Shown piece by piece: positions 1 to 6,947 of a DNA stretch of 45,742 bases (the first letter of the stretch is position 1; each line of letters starts with the position of its first letter). The notes below the pieces were generated by a model that worked only from the letters and a program-made list of their open reading frames with translations, was not told the origin of the DNA and ran no database searches. This DNA comes from JAMXLO01 sp036265005 (GTDB lineage: Bacteria > Pseudomonadota > Alphaproteobacteria > Acetobacterales > Acetobacteraceae). The stretch covers positions 1 to 45,742 of the forward strand of contig DATAPW010000216.1 of assembly GCA_036265005.1 (NCBI GenBank), written 5' to 3'. The position numbers were made by a program, and so were the translations under genes.

Positions 1-1
1 C

Positions 2-337
2 CTGATGGGTACCGGGACACAGATCGCCGGGGTGACCAGTGATTCCGGCAGCCAGATCGACCTTGACCTGACTTCGCAGGCGGCCAACTCGTCCGCGAAC
101 CTGATCCTGAGCAACGTGATCGGCGCGGCCAGTGCGGCTGCGAAGATCACCGTCACCCAGACCGCGGTTGCGGACGGCGCCACCGCGATCCTTTCGGTCA
201 GCGGAGGTACCTTCACGATGGGGAACACGCTGGCCGGAGGCGTCGGCGCGAACGTCTATCAGAACAGCGCGGGCGCGTACCTGAACGCATCGGTGGCTGC
301 CGCGGCCAACGGCTACACGGTCAATATCACCCAGTAG
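2..337 (+). CDS. 3' end of an unrecognised gene (partial)
   Basis: This is the last part of a reading frame that enters from before the window. An ATG lies at position 5, but no ribosome-binding site can be seen, so I treat the frame as open at its left end. The visible 110 residues are very rich in Ala, Gly, Ser, Thr, Asn and Val, have no cysteine, and alternate small and beta-branched residues. That composition fits a beta-strand-rich secreted, phage-tail-like or surface protein. I do not recognise a family and assign no function. The gene ends at TAG 335-337, just before an array of small GC hairpins that separates it from the convergent SnoaL-like gene. Confidence 0.5.
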   Translation: MMGTGTQIAGVTSDSGSQIDLDLTSQAANSSANLILSNVIGAASAAAKITVTQTAVADGATAILSVSGGTFTMGNTLAGGVGANVYQNSAGAYLNASVAAAANGYTVNITQ

Positions 338-358
338 TGGCGGCGCGATGAGGCAAAG

Positions 359-436
359 GTGGGGCTTCGCCCCTGGAACCCCACCAGAGGGCGCAGCCCC
401 CTGGACTACCGCCAAGGGCGCAGCCGTTGGAACCCG
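359..436. repeat. Three imperfect GC-hairpin repeats between convergent genes
   Basis: Three similar units of about 24-26 bases follow each other at about 359-382, 386-409 and 412-436. Each has a GGGC-(N3-4)-GCC(C) mini-hairpin followed by TGGA(A)C. The first contains the perfect hairpin GGGGC-TTC-GCCCC. The array lies between the ends of two convergent genes and could terminate transcription from both sides, although no T-run follows the stems. Such mosaics look like dispersed intergenic repeats. Confidence 0.55.
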
Positions 437-814
437 TCACGTCAGGGACACGGCGCTCTTGTTGTGCAGGATGATCAGTTGGCTGATGCGATCATCCTGG
501 ACGGTGAAGTAGTAGGTGAGGATCAGCGGGGTCGGCAGATTCGACTTGTCGAAGTCGCCGTCGACGCGGAAGCGGACGACGGTGTTGCCGGCGTGCTCGA
601 ATGCGGCCTCGACCTCCAGCGTCACCCTGGGGGCAAAAATCTCCGCGTCCGCCCAGGTCCGGATGGCTTGATGACCGAGGAATTCGCGCTGGATGTCGTT
701 GACGAGAGCATCAGCCGCCAGCGTCGCCATGAACGCCCCGGCGTCGTGCCGCCGATAGGCGCCGATGTGGTGCTGGATGACCTGAGGCAACGCCTCGGCC
801 GATATGCTGCGCAT
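437..814 (-). CDS. SnoaL-like / NTF2-fold small protein
   Basis: About 125 residues, the usual length of a single NTF2-like (SnoaL) domain. The N-terminal helix pattern (about residues 8-35, 'HIGAYRRHDAGAF'), the central 'F.GH.AIR.W' helix and the C-terminal 'ILTYYFTVQDDRISQLIIL' strands are typical. These folds form a cone-shaped pocket and serve as isomerases, cyclases or binding proteins, so the substrate cannot be read from the sequence. ATGs lie at 823 and 814. The GGAG at 824-827 directly abuts the first but sits 9 bases from the second, so I prefer 814. It lies about 46 bases downstream of the regulator gene on the same strand, so the two probably share a transcript and the regulator may control it. 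Confidence 0.8.
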   Translation of the reverse strand: MRSISAEALPQVIQHHIGAYRRHDAGAFMATLAADALVNDIQREFLGHQAIRTWADAEIFAPRVTLEVEAAFEHAGNTVVRFRVDGDFDKSNLPTPLILTYYFTVQDDRISQLIILHNKSAVSLT

Positions 815-860
815 GGGATCCATCTCCGTTGTGATGGAAGCAGGCTAACCAGTGGCCCTG

Positions 861-1574
861 TCAGTTCCTGTCAGGAATGTCGCGCGCTGGGCGCCCGTCG
901 CGCAGCTGGGCCTGAAAGTGCCGCACCAGGACCGCTCGCCGCCCCGGGTAGCGCTCACGTGGCTCGGCCGAAAGGATCCGGTCGGTCCGAAAGAAGCGGA
1001 AGGCCTCGCGCAGTTCGCACCAGCCCGCCAGCACGCGGGCGCTGTCCATGAAGCCGAGCAGGATCGGCCAGATCACGCGCTCCGTGCGACGGTCGCTCTC
1101 GTCGACATAGTCGATGGCCAAACGCAGCTGTGCGCGGATTGCAGACCGCAACAGAGGGAGCGGCACCGTGTTCTGCGGGAACCGGTGGCCGTCGGGACCG
1201 GGGACCGACAGCGGCGCATCCGCAGCCGCCTGCATCTCTCGGGACAGGATAGCCGTGATTTTGGCACGGGCATTCGCGGCGGCCTGCGTCAGTATCTCGT
1301 CGCCGCGCTGATCGACATAGCGCAACCCCAGCAGGACCGCCTCGGTTTCGTCCTCCGTCAGCATCAGCGGCGGCAGGAACAGCCCTGGACGAAGGACATA
1401 GCCGACGCCGGCCTCACCCTGGATGGGCGCGCCTTGCGCAGCCAATGCCGAGAGGTCCCGATATATCGTCCGCTCGGAGACCTCCAGCTCCCTCGCCAGT
1501 GCAGCGGCGGTCACCGGATGGCGGCGGCCTCGCAGCGCTTGCAGCAGCGAGAGAAGACGGGTGGCACGGACCAC
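861..1574 (-). CDS. DeoR/YafY-type HTH regulator with WYL domain
   Basis: A 237-residue one-component regulator. Residues 1-60 form a winged helix-turn-helix of the HTH_11 type ('AAALARELEVSERTIYRDLSAL'-like pattern, then a 'GAPIQGEAGVGYVLRPG' wing). Residues from about 135 carry a WYL-like ligand-binding domain, here with 'LAIDYVDESDRRTERVIWP'. WYL regulators sense nucleic-acid or small-molecule signals, and YafY-like members often control an adjacent small enzyme. The start is GTG at 1574 with GGAG 6 bases before it. The SnoaL-like gene lies directly downstream on the same strand, and a secreted-protein gene starts divergently at 1713, so the 138-base gap 1575-1712 probably holds the operators. 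Family call firm; target inferred. Confidence 0.85.
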   Translation of the reverse strand: MVRATRLLSLLQALRGRRHPVTAAALARELEVSERTIYRDLSALAAQGAPIQGEAGVGYVLRPGLFLPPLMLTEDETEAVLLGLRYVDQRGDEILTQAAANARAKITAILSREMQAAADAPLSVPGPDGHRFPQNTVPLPLLRSAIRAQLRLAIDYVDESDRRTERVIWPILLGFMDSARVLAGWCELREAFRFFRTDRILSAEPRERYPGRRAVLVRHFQAQLRDGRPARDIPDRN

Positions 1575-1712
1575 GATACACTCCGGATCGGACGACCATA
1601 TGAACTCGCCAACCTGACGGAAACTGTCAGTAGCGCTGCGAGGCCCTTCGCGTTGTTCATCCTGCGACGGTGCCGTTCAGCCGTCCTTAAGGGAACCCGG
1701 TCAATCTTCGGA

Positions 1713-2159
1713 ATGGGAAGCAATTTGTTTGCAACATCAGAACATCGCCGATGCTGCGCGACGGCCTTGGCGATCGTTCTCGTCCTGGTCTCCAGCGCGG
1801 CTGATGCCGCGACCCTGGAAATCTGCCGATCGATTTCTGCGGCCGAACCCATGGCGCAGCTGACCGTTCCGGCCGGCTCGCTGTTCCGCGACAATGGCCG
1901 CGCCGACGACCCGTTGGCGGCGTTCAACGGCGACAAGTGGCAGCTTCGCCTCGAGACGGTCGCCAACGTGGTGATCCCGGTGCTGCGATCATGCGTCCGG
2001 GTGCAGGTCCGCGTCACCGGCGACTCATCGGTGAAATCAGTGTCGGTCGCCGACAACCGCGCGTTCGTTTACGCCGGCTCGGCCCTGCTGATCGATCGAC
2101 CGGACGTGTCGGAGGAACTGCTGAGCACCAAAGGCCGCGTGCTCGATCAGGTTCCCTGA
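1713..2159 (+). CDS. Small secreted hypothetical protein
   Basis: A 148-residue protein beginning at the ATG at 1713. Residues 14-33 form a hydrophobic segment ending in 'SSAADAA', a plausible Sec signal peptide with cleavage near residue 33. The mature part has two cysteines (about 38 and 94) that could form a disulfide in the periplasm, and alternating hydrophobic residues suggest a small beta-rich domain. I recognise no family. The same frame stays open far upstream, but that part lies antisense to the WYL regulator and is not believable coding. The 3' end overlaps the convergent flavoenzyme gene by 13 bases. Confidence is moderate because the antisense frame is also open. Confidence 0.5.
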   Translation: MGSNLFATSEHRRCCATALAIVLVLVSSAADAATLEICRSISAAEPMAQLTVPAGSLFRDNGRADDPLAAFNGDKWQLRLETVANVVIPVLRSCVRVQVRVTGDSSVKSVSVADNRAFVYAGSALLIDRPDVSEELLSTKGRVLDQVP

Positions 2160-3313
2160 GCCGATGGGCCGCCCTCGCCGCGGCGCGCGCGATCCTCGGC
2201 TGCACCGTTGAAGCGCGCCGGATCGACCGCGGCAACGACATCGGCCGCTTCGCCCGGATCGCGCCCGCTGATCAGGTCCGCCACCAGCCGGCCCGCCGCC
2301 GGCGAGGTCTGGATGCCGTAGCCGCCCTGCCCGACGCACCAGAAGAAACCCTCCGCCGCGCGGTCCCAGCCGAACGCGAGGCTGCCGTCCGGTGTGAAGG
2401 TACGCAGTCCGGCCCAGCTTCGCTCGATCCGCCGCACCGCGATATCGAGTGCCTGTTGCATCCGGTCGATCGCCGTCGCCACGTCGATCTCTTCCGGCTG
2501 CACGTCGTGCGGATGTGTCGGCGTCTCGTCGGCCAGCGACACCATCAGGCGGGCGCGCGCCTCCGGCCTCGCATACCAATCCGGGCTGAAGCCGTTCAGC
2601 ATGGGCCAGGCGTGCACGTCGTACGGCTGCGGATCGATGATCGCCGCGGTACGGCGGCACGGCGTAAGCCCGACCGGCGCGACACCGGCCTGTCCCGCCA
2701 CCTCGTCGCCCCAGGCGCCCGCGGCATTCACCACCAGCGGCGCGCGGAAGATCTCACCTGCGCTGGTGTGCACATCCCACAGCGCATTGCGCCGCTCGAT
2801 GCGACCGGCGCGGTGTCGCAGCGCCAGCACGCCGCCATGCGCCCGGAGTTGGCGCAGAAACCCCTGGTGCAGGGCGGATACATCGATATCGAACGCATCG
2901 TCCTCGATGAGCGCCGCGACGGCATAGCCCGGGCGCAATGCCGGCACGATTTGCCGGACCTCGGCGATGCTGGCTTCGCGCAGGCCAAGACCCTCGGCCA
3001 GCATCAGGTCCAGTTCTGCCCGGTAATGTGCCGGCGCCAGCAGGACGGCGCGCCGGCGCGACAACAGCGCGTAGTCGGCAAAGCCCGCCGGGGGCGCCTC
3101 GAGGAATGCGCGCGACAGGAGCGTCAGGCGCCGGACGTCGGGCGGACCATAATTCACCGTCCACAACGCTGCCGACCGGCCGGTGGTGTGGTAGCCCGCC
3201 ACCTCTTCCGCCTCGATCAGCGCGATGCGCCGGTCGGCTGCCAGCGCGGCGGCCACGGTGGCGCCGGCAATGCCGGCGCCGATCACCACGACGTCGAATG
3301 CGTGTGTATCCAT
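2147..3313 (-). CDS. FAD-dependent D-amino-acid dehydrogenase, D-arginine dehydrogenase-like
   Basis: A 388-residue DAO-superfamily flavoenzyme that oxidises the alpha-carbon of an amino acid or amine. Residues 7-36 form the Rossmann dinucleotide fold (G12-A-G14-I-A-G17, acidic end of strand 2 at E34/E36). The following 'GYHTTGRSAA' segment, the 'LVVNAAGAW' strand, 'RSWAGLRTFTPDGSLAFG' and the C-terminal 'GQGGYGIQTSPAAGRL' FAD-binding motif together resemble Pseudomonas D-arginine dehydrogenase (DauA), recalled from memory. It lacks a signal peptide and is probably cytoplasmic or membrane-peripheral. The start is ATG 3313; the much longer upstream open frame is antisense to the AIM24 gene. 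Substrate specificity is inferred only from resemblance. Confidence 0.87.
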   Translation of the reverse strand: MDTHAFDVVVIGAGIAGATVAAALAADRRIALIEAEEVAGYHTTGRSAALWTVNYGPPDVRRLTLLSRAFLEAPPAGFADYALLSRRRAVLLAPAHYRAELDLMLAEGLGLREASIAEVRQIVPALRPGYAVAALIEDDAFDIDVSALHQGFLRQLRAHGGVLALRHRAGRIERRNALWDVHTSAGEIFRAPLVVNAAGAWGDEVAGQAGVAPVGLTPCRRTAAIIDPQPYDVHAWPMLNGFSPDWYARPEARARLMVSLADETPTHPHDVQPEEIDVATAIDRMQQALDIAVRRIERSWAGLRTFTPDGSLAFGWDRAAEGFFWCVGQGGYGIQTSPAAGRLVADLISGRDPGEAADVVAAVDPARFNGAAEDRARRGEGGPSAQGT

Positions 3314-3415
3314 GGGTGTACCATCCCCGCCGACCGTCGGGTGCGCAAGTTCGGCTGACACTGGCGTCGCCGGCATGGCAGTCTGCCGCCGGAACCAGCG
3401 CGGAGGGCTCCGATC

Positions 3416-4180
3416 ATGCAGTCCCGTATCACCGGAACCACCATGCCGGTGCTCGAGATCGGACTGGAGCCAGGCGACACCATCGTCGCAGCACCCGGCG
3501 AGCTGTCCTGGATGACCGCCAACGTGCAGATGCGCACCACGACTGCGGCGGCCGGTTCGCATGGCCTGTGGGGCGCGATCACCCGCGCGGTGTCCGGCGG
3601 TGGGTTGTTCATGACCGAGTTCGCCGCATCCGGCGGAGCCGGTGCGGTGGCGTTCGCGGCGAAAATGCCGGGACAGATCCTGCCCGTCGAGGTGCAGCCC
3701 GGCCGCGGCTATCTCGTGCACCGCCACGGCTTCCTGTGCGCCACTGCCGGCGCGGAGCTGACCATGGCGCTGCAGCGCTCTCTCGGCGCCGGCGTGTTCG
3801 GCGGCGAGGGCTTCGTGCTGCAGCGGCTGGGCGGCACCTGCTCCGCCTGGGTCGAGCTGGGCGGCGAAGTCGTCAGCCACGAACTGGCAGCCGGCGAAAC
3901 GCTGCTGGTGCATCCCGGCCATGTCGGCATGTTCGAGGAGAGCGTGGCGTTCGACATCACCACGATCCGCGGCATCACCAACGCGCTGTTCGGTGGTGAC
4001 GGGATATTCCTGGTGCAGCTCACCGGCCCGGGGCGCATCTGGCTGCAGACGCTGACCATGCCGAACCTGGCACATGCGCTGGGGCCGTACCTGGGGCGTA
4101 CCGAGGCGAACACGGCGCAGACGGTGGAAGCCGGCGCGGCGGGGGCGGTGTTGCGGGACATCTTCGGCGGCCAGCGGTAG
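3416..4180 (+). CDS. AIM24 / TIGR00266-family protein
   Basis: A 254-residue AIM24-family (DUF124) protein. The family is named after a yeast mitochondrial protein; bacterial members form a pseudosymmetric beta-barrel of tryptophan-RNA-binding-protein-like fold, and their biochemical role is unknown. Visible hallmarks are the N-terminal 'PVLEIGLEPGDTIVAAPGELSWMTANV', the central 'GFLCATAGAELTMAL' and 'FGGEGFVLQRLGG' segments, and the C-terminal 'GDGIFLVQLTGPGRIWLQTL' motif. The length is normal for the family. GGAGG at 3402-3406 precedes the ATG. It is transcribed divergently from the flavoenzyme (102-base gap). The DNA downstream drops in GC content, so this gene marks the left edge of conserved sequence before the unusual block. 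Confidence 0.88.
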   Translation: MQSRITGTTMPVLEIGLEPGDTIVAAPGELSWMTANVQMRTTTAAAGSHGLWGAITRAVSGGGLFMTEFAASGGAGAVAFAAKMPGQILPVEVQPGRGYLVHRHGFLCATAGAELTMALQRSLGAGVFGGEGFVLQRLGGTCSAWVELGGEVVSHELAAGETLLVHPGHVGMFEESVAFDITTIRGITNALFGGDGIFLVQLTGPGRIWLQTLTMPNLAHALGPYLGRTEANTAQTVEAGAAGAVLRDIFGGQR

Positions 4181-4617
4181 TGGATACAACGAGCTAAGTG
4201 TCCATTTGATGGATGACCGCTCGCGACCCAAGTCGGCCGCCACACCAGTCATCGGGTGATCCCAGAACTGGACGTTCACCGCAACGCGGCGGCGTCGGCC
4301 GTGCGCGCATCGCTCCCGTTCGGTCGAGTGGTGCGGCTCCTCCAGAGCGGACAGACACAAGCTACGACCTAACAGGACGCGAGCTTCGGATATTTGCTAT
4401 TTTCCCGGTCAGAAACCGACGCGGGCACTTTGAGAAAGGGTGTGGTAGTGCGTCAGCTTTCAAACTGACGCACTACCAAGGGCGCTTGTCGAGCTTTCGG
4501 GATATACCGGCTCTACCCGTAAAGCGACGACACACTATCCTAATTGCCGGCCGTGGTCCGCTGCAGATGGCCGCAGTTGCCGAACGCAACCTGTATCATC
4601 AGCGACACCGATCTAAC
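4181..4617. other. Gene-poor stretch between convergent genes
   Basis: No convincing gene is seen here. The longest open frames have no ribosome-binding site and an Arg/Pro-rich composition typical of shadow frames. The base composition is less GC-rich than the left flank. The only clear structure is the strong hairpin at 4443-4478. The stretch marks the left junction of the low-GC block. No integrase remnant, tRNA or direct repeat was recognised. Confidence 0.5.
4443..4478. terminator. Perfect 14-bp hairpin, possible bidirectional terminator
   Basis: Arms at 4443-4456 and 4465-4478 are perfect inverted repeats (TGGTAGTGCGTCAG and its complement) with an 8-base centre that can pair further (TTT/AAA). 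It lies between the ends of two convergent genes, as a shared terminator would, but no T-run follows on either side. It could instead be a mobile palindromic repeat or a transposon-end remnant. Confidence 0.5.
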
Positions 4618-5724
4618 TCATGGGCGTTTGTCCCTGTGCATCGCCAGCTCCGCCACTTCTCGCGGTGTCGTCAACCCCGCACAGTAGCGCACCTCGATCG
4701 TGGTCGGATCTACCTGCTGCGTCAGCGACAGGAGCCGGGTTCGCTCCACACTCCCGTCGGGCGGCACGGATTCGAACAAGCGAACAAGCCTGGGTCTAAC
4801 CAACAGTTTTTCCGAGCAGGCTTGCCGAGACTGGGCTGCGCCAGGGCCATGGCCCCTTATGGGCGCGCTTCCTACGACGCAGTTTTCGAACCGTACGGGT
4901 TTATACTGGGGAAACGGTAGGAAGCTGGCATTTTCGAGCTGGGGAGTCTGCGGCCGCTCCATGATCCATTCTGCGGTTGCGCCGGAAACCTCGGGATGGC
5001 CGCGCTGGCCTCCCGGCTTCGAGAGGAAGACCTGCGGAGCATCGACTGAGAAGATTAGAAGCTTGTCCTGCTGGCCTTCTCCGGCTTTGGGTGCACTGGC
5101 ACGGAATGCCACCGAGACCTTGTCGCGTTCATAAGCCCAGATCATGGCCATCACGGTCATGCCTGACTCGATGCTTACATTATTCAGGTTGTATGCTGTG
5201 AGTCCCACCTGATCGCGGGACCACCATTGAAACCAGGCCGAACATTTGGTGCCCTTCGCCGTCAGGACCTGCTCGGTTCCCACTTGCGGCAGTGAGGCGT
5301 TGAAATATCGCCGGTCGCCGTCGAAGCCGATCCAGGTCACGCAATGATAGTCCGCCTGATTTTTGTGAAGCCGCAGAGCGGCCGGCGGTTCGGACAGTTC
5401 CGGTACCGTCCATTCCCCGAACATCAGAACGAACTGGGCTCCCGAATCAGGCGCAACCAATGCGCCGCACCAATTGCCGGTTTTCTGATAAGAGCGCGCG
5501 CCGCTGGCGGTAAGCTTGTGTCTACCCAACGGCTGTATCTTGTCGAACTGAGGGGCAACGAAGATCGCTGGTTGCCTGAACAGCCTGTGCCACGCCTTAT
5601 TCAGGGTCGGCAGCCGATCCCGATCCGGCTCTCGAGGAATCAGGTATCGGTACAATTCCTCCCAGTGCTTACCAGTCGGATTGAAACCAGCGTGCGGAAC
5701 AATAGAACGGGGAGCATTTAGCAT
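4618..5724 (-). CDS. G1-family (eqolisin-like) glutamic endopeptidase
   Basis: A 368-residue protein that I read as a bacterial peptidase of family G1, whose fungal members are acid-active endopeptidases using a Gln/Glu pair. Landmarks in order: N84-W85-C-G-A (family N-W-x-G-A), G-E-W-T-V-P at 103-108, W131-I-G-F-D-G, L-P-Q147-V-G holding the expected catalytic Gln, W164-F-Q166-W-W, and A-E-W-I-M-E256-R-P holding the expected catalytic Glu. The fungal Y-E-W-Y-P substrate-contact Glu is replaced here by Q166. The N-terminal 80 residues and C-terminal 70 residues are extra, and no signal peptide is visible. I chose ATG 5724 because GGGGAGGA lies 7 bases upstream; an ATG at 5763 would overlap the upstream gene. 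It follows the PAP2 gene by 16 bases, so they are cotranscribed. Confidence 0.75.
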   Translation of the reverse strand: MLNAPRSIVPHAGFNPTGKHWEELYRYLIPREPDRDRLPTLNKAWHRLFRQPAIFVAPQFDKIQPLGRHKLTASGARSYQKTGNWCGALVAPDSGAQFVLMFGEWTVPELSEPPAALRLHKNQADYHCVTWIGFDGDRRYFNASLPQVGTEQVLTAKGTKCSAWFQWWSRDQVGLTAYNLNNVSIESGMTVMAMIWAYERDKVSVAFRASAPKAGEGQQDKLLIFSVDAPQVFLSKPGGQRGHPEVSGATAEWIMERPQTPQLENASFLPFPQYKPVRFENCVVGSAPIRGHGPGAAQSRQACSEKLLVRPRLVRLFESVPPDGSVERTRLLSLTQQVDPTTIEVRYCAGLTTPREVAELAMHRDKRP

Positions 5725-5740
5725 GGCGGCATCCTCCCCA

Positions 5741-6685
5741 TCATTGCCATTCTTCTGCGGCAAGCGAAATTAGCTCCTTATATTCCGCCGTCTCCTTTAG
5801 GAAGGGAAGGATGTCCTGCGCCAGTTTCTTTCCCGCCTCTGTATCCGACGGGTAGTGCAAGCCCGCAATCTCGCGGTTGCGCCCGATGCGCGCGGCGAGT
5901 GCGTATAGAGGAGTGATGGCGTTTTGCCATTCGGCATTCGCCACTGTTTTCCCGTTCTTCTTATGCGTCAGTACTTGCTCAATGACTGCGGCAATCAGGT
6001 GTGCCTCCGTCGAATGGCCGCTCGGGTAGGACGCATGCCCCGGCACAGGAACCGAGGGCAACAGGGCCGGGCAGATCTGCGATGGTCGCGGACGGGGTTC
6101 ATACTGATCCTTCTCGTCCAAGCCTTCCTTGCCTTTGGTCCCGCCCTTGAAATGCAGGACCGTGAACATCGCTACGATGCTGGCGAGGCAGATGAGCCGG
6201 AACGTCTTTGGGCAGGACGCCGGGGTGATGGTCAGGAGTACCATGAAATAGCTGGCGAACTCTTCGTTCTGCGCGAGGATCTCGCCAAGCGTATCGGGAC
6301 GCTCGTCTCTTGCGGCGACGATCAACTGGTCAATCTCGTCTCCGGTCTTTCCCGGCTTCCAAGGCTGCACTTTGATATCCTTGGCCCAGTCTGTCGCGCC
6401 GTATTGACTGAGTGCGAACCAGGCCCGCCACTCGGCGCTCCAGCTTCGCTCCGGGAATGAAGTCAACGCGAGCGTGCACTGTGCGATCGGCTCCGAGCGG
6501 GGTCTTTGGGCGAGAGGCCGGATCGAGTCTTGCCCGCCACCGGGCGACTGCAGAACCGTGACGAAGGGCAGATCCACACGGTCAGGGATGATCGGAGTAC
6601 CGAAGGTCCCAGCGTTCAGGGCTCCGACTCCGCCCGCGTTTCCCGCATTGCCTGCATTTCCAGCATTACCGGCGTTTCCAGCCAT
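5741..6685 (-). CDS. PAP2 / vanadium-haloperoxidase-fold enzyme with Asn-Ala-Gly head
   Basis: A 314-residue soluble member of the PAP2 phosphatase / vanadium haloperoxidase superfamily, which binds phosphate or vanadate with one Lys, two Arg and His residues. Motif 1 is K192 with R-P-R-P at 198-201; motif 2 is Y-P-S-G-H at 220-224; motif 3 is R271-x5-H277-x3-D281. Spacing in motif 1 is one residue off the usual K-x6-R-P. Residues 1-18 are M-A-G followed by five N-A-G triplets, an unusual low-complexity head with no signal peptide after it. The start at 6685 is set by AGGGAG 7 bases upstream; an upstream ATG at 6775 adds a basic tail without a site. The G1 peptidase gene follows immediately. 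Whether it is a phosphatase or a haloperoxidase cannot be decided. Confidence 0.8.
   Translation of the reverse strand: MAGNAGNAGNAGNAGNAGGVGALNAGTFGTPIIPDRVDLPFVTVLQSPGGGQDSIRPLAQRPRSEPIAQCTLALTSFPERSWSAEWRAWFALSQYGATDWAKDIKVQPWKPGKTGDEIDQLIVAARDERPDTLGEILAQNEEFASYFMVLLTITPASCPKTFRLICLASIVAMFTVLHFKGGTKGKEGLDEKDQYEPRPRPSQICPALLPSVPVPGHASYPSGHSTEAHLIAAVIEQVLTHKKNGKTVANAEWQNAITPLYALAARIGRNREIAGLHYPSDTEAGKKLAQDILPFLKETAEYKELISLAAEEWQ
6638..6683 (-). repeat. 9-bp tandem repeat encoding Asn-Ala-Gly
   Basis: About five imperfect 9-base units each encode Asn-Ala-Gly at the start of the PAP2-fold protein. The third bases vary between units while the amino acids stay the same, so the repeat is kept at protein level rather than being a very recent slippage product. 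Confidence 0.7.
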
Positions 6686-6867
6686 GGCGAAACTCCCTAT
6701 TCGCCGAGCGGCGTGTTTTCTTTCGCCTGAACGGCATGTTTCCTGTCGTTGATGTTTCTTCCGGTCTTCGGTCAATTGCTCTTGCTGGTCCGGTGATCGG
6801 CGGACCCCGTGTGACCGGTCAGATCCCAGGCACTCGCATGCCTAATACTCTATCCTGGGTCCGATTC

Positions 6868-6885
6868 CTGTGAATTGATTCACAG
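6868..6885. repeat. Short inverted repeat between cyclase and PAP2 genes
   Basis: CTGTGAA (6868-6874) and TTCACAG (6879-6885) form a perfect 7-base inverted repeat with a 4-base centre. It lies in the 262-base gap between the cyclase stop and the PAP2 start, about 180 bases before the latter. A symmetrical operator is one reading; a weak terminator of the cyclase transcript is another, but no T-run follows. Confidence 0.35.
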
Positions 6886-6947
6886 AACCGCTTGTCTCCT
6901 GGAGAATTCTGTGCCGAACTCCCCGTCTCCGCACGCGGGTCCGCTGC

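Noticed and set aside
359..436. Tandem hairpins considered as a CRISPR array
   Set aside because: Units vary in sequence, have no equal-length unique spacers, and no cas gene is present.
852..1712. Long plus-strand open frame leading into the small secreted protein
   Set aside because: It lies antisense to the WYL regulator, is Arg/Gln-rich and has no family likeness; only the part from 1713 looks like a protein.
2147..4360. A 737-residue minus-strand frame containing the flavoenzyme
   Set aside because: Its upstream half is antisense to the AIM24 gene; the Rossmann fold begins at 3313, where I set the start.
4213..4920. Plus-strand 235-residue frame across the gene-poor stretch
   Set aside because: No ribosome-binding site, shadow-like composition, and overlap with the 3' end of the G1 peptidase gene.
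6638..6683. 9-bp repeats considered as a CRISPR or VNTR regulatory array
   Set aside because: They are in frame, have no spacers, and encode a steady Asn-Ala-Gly repeat.
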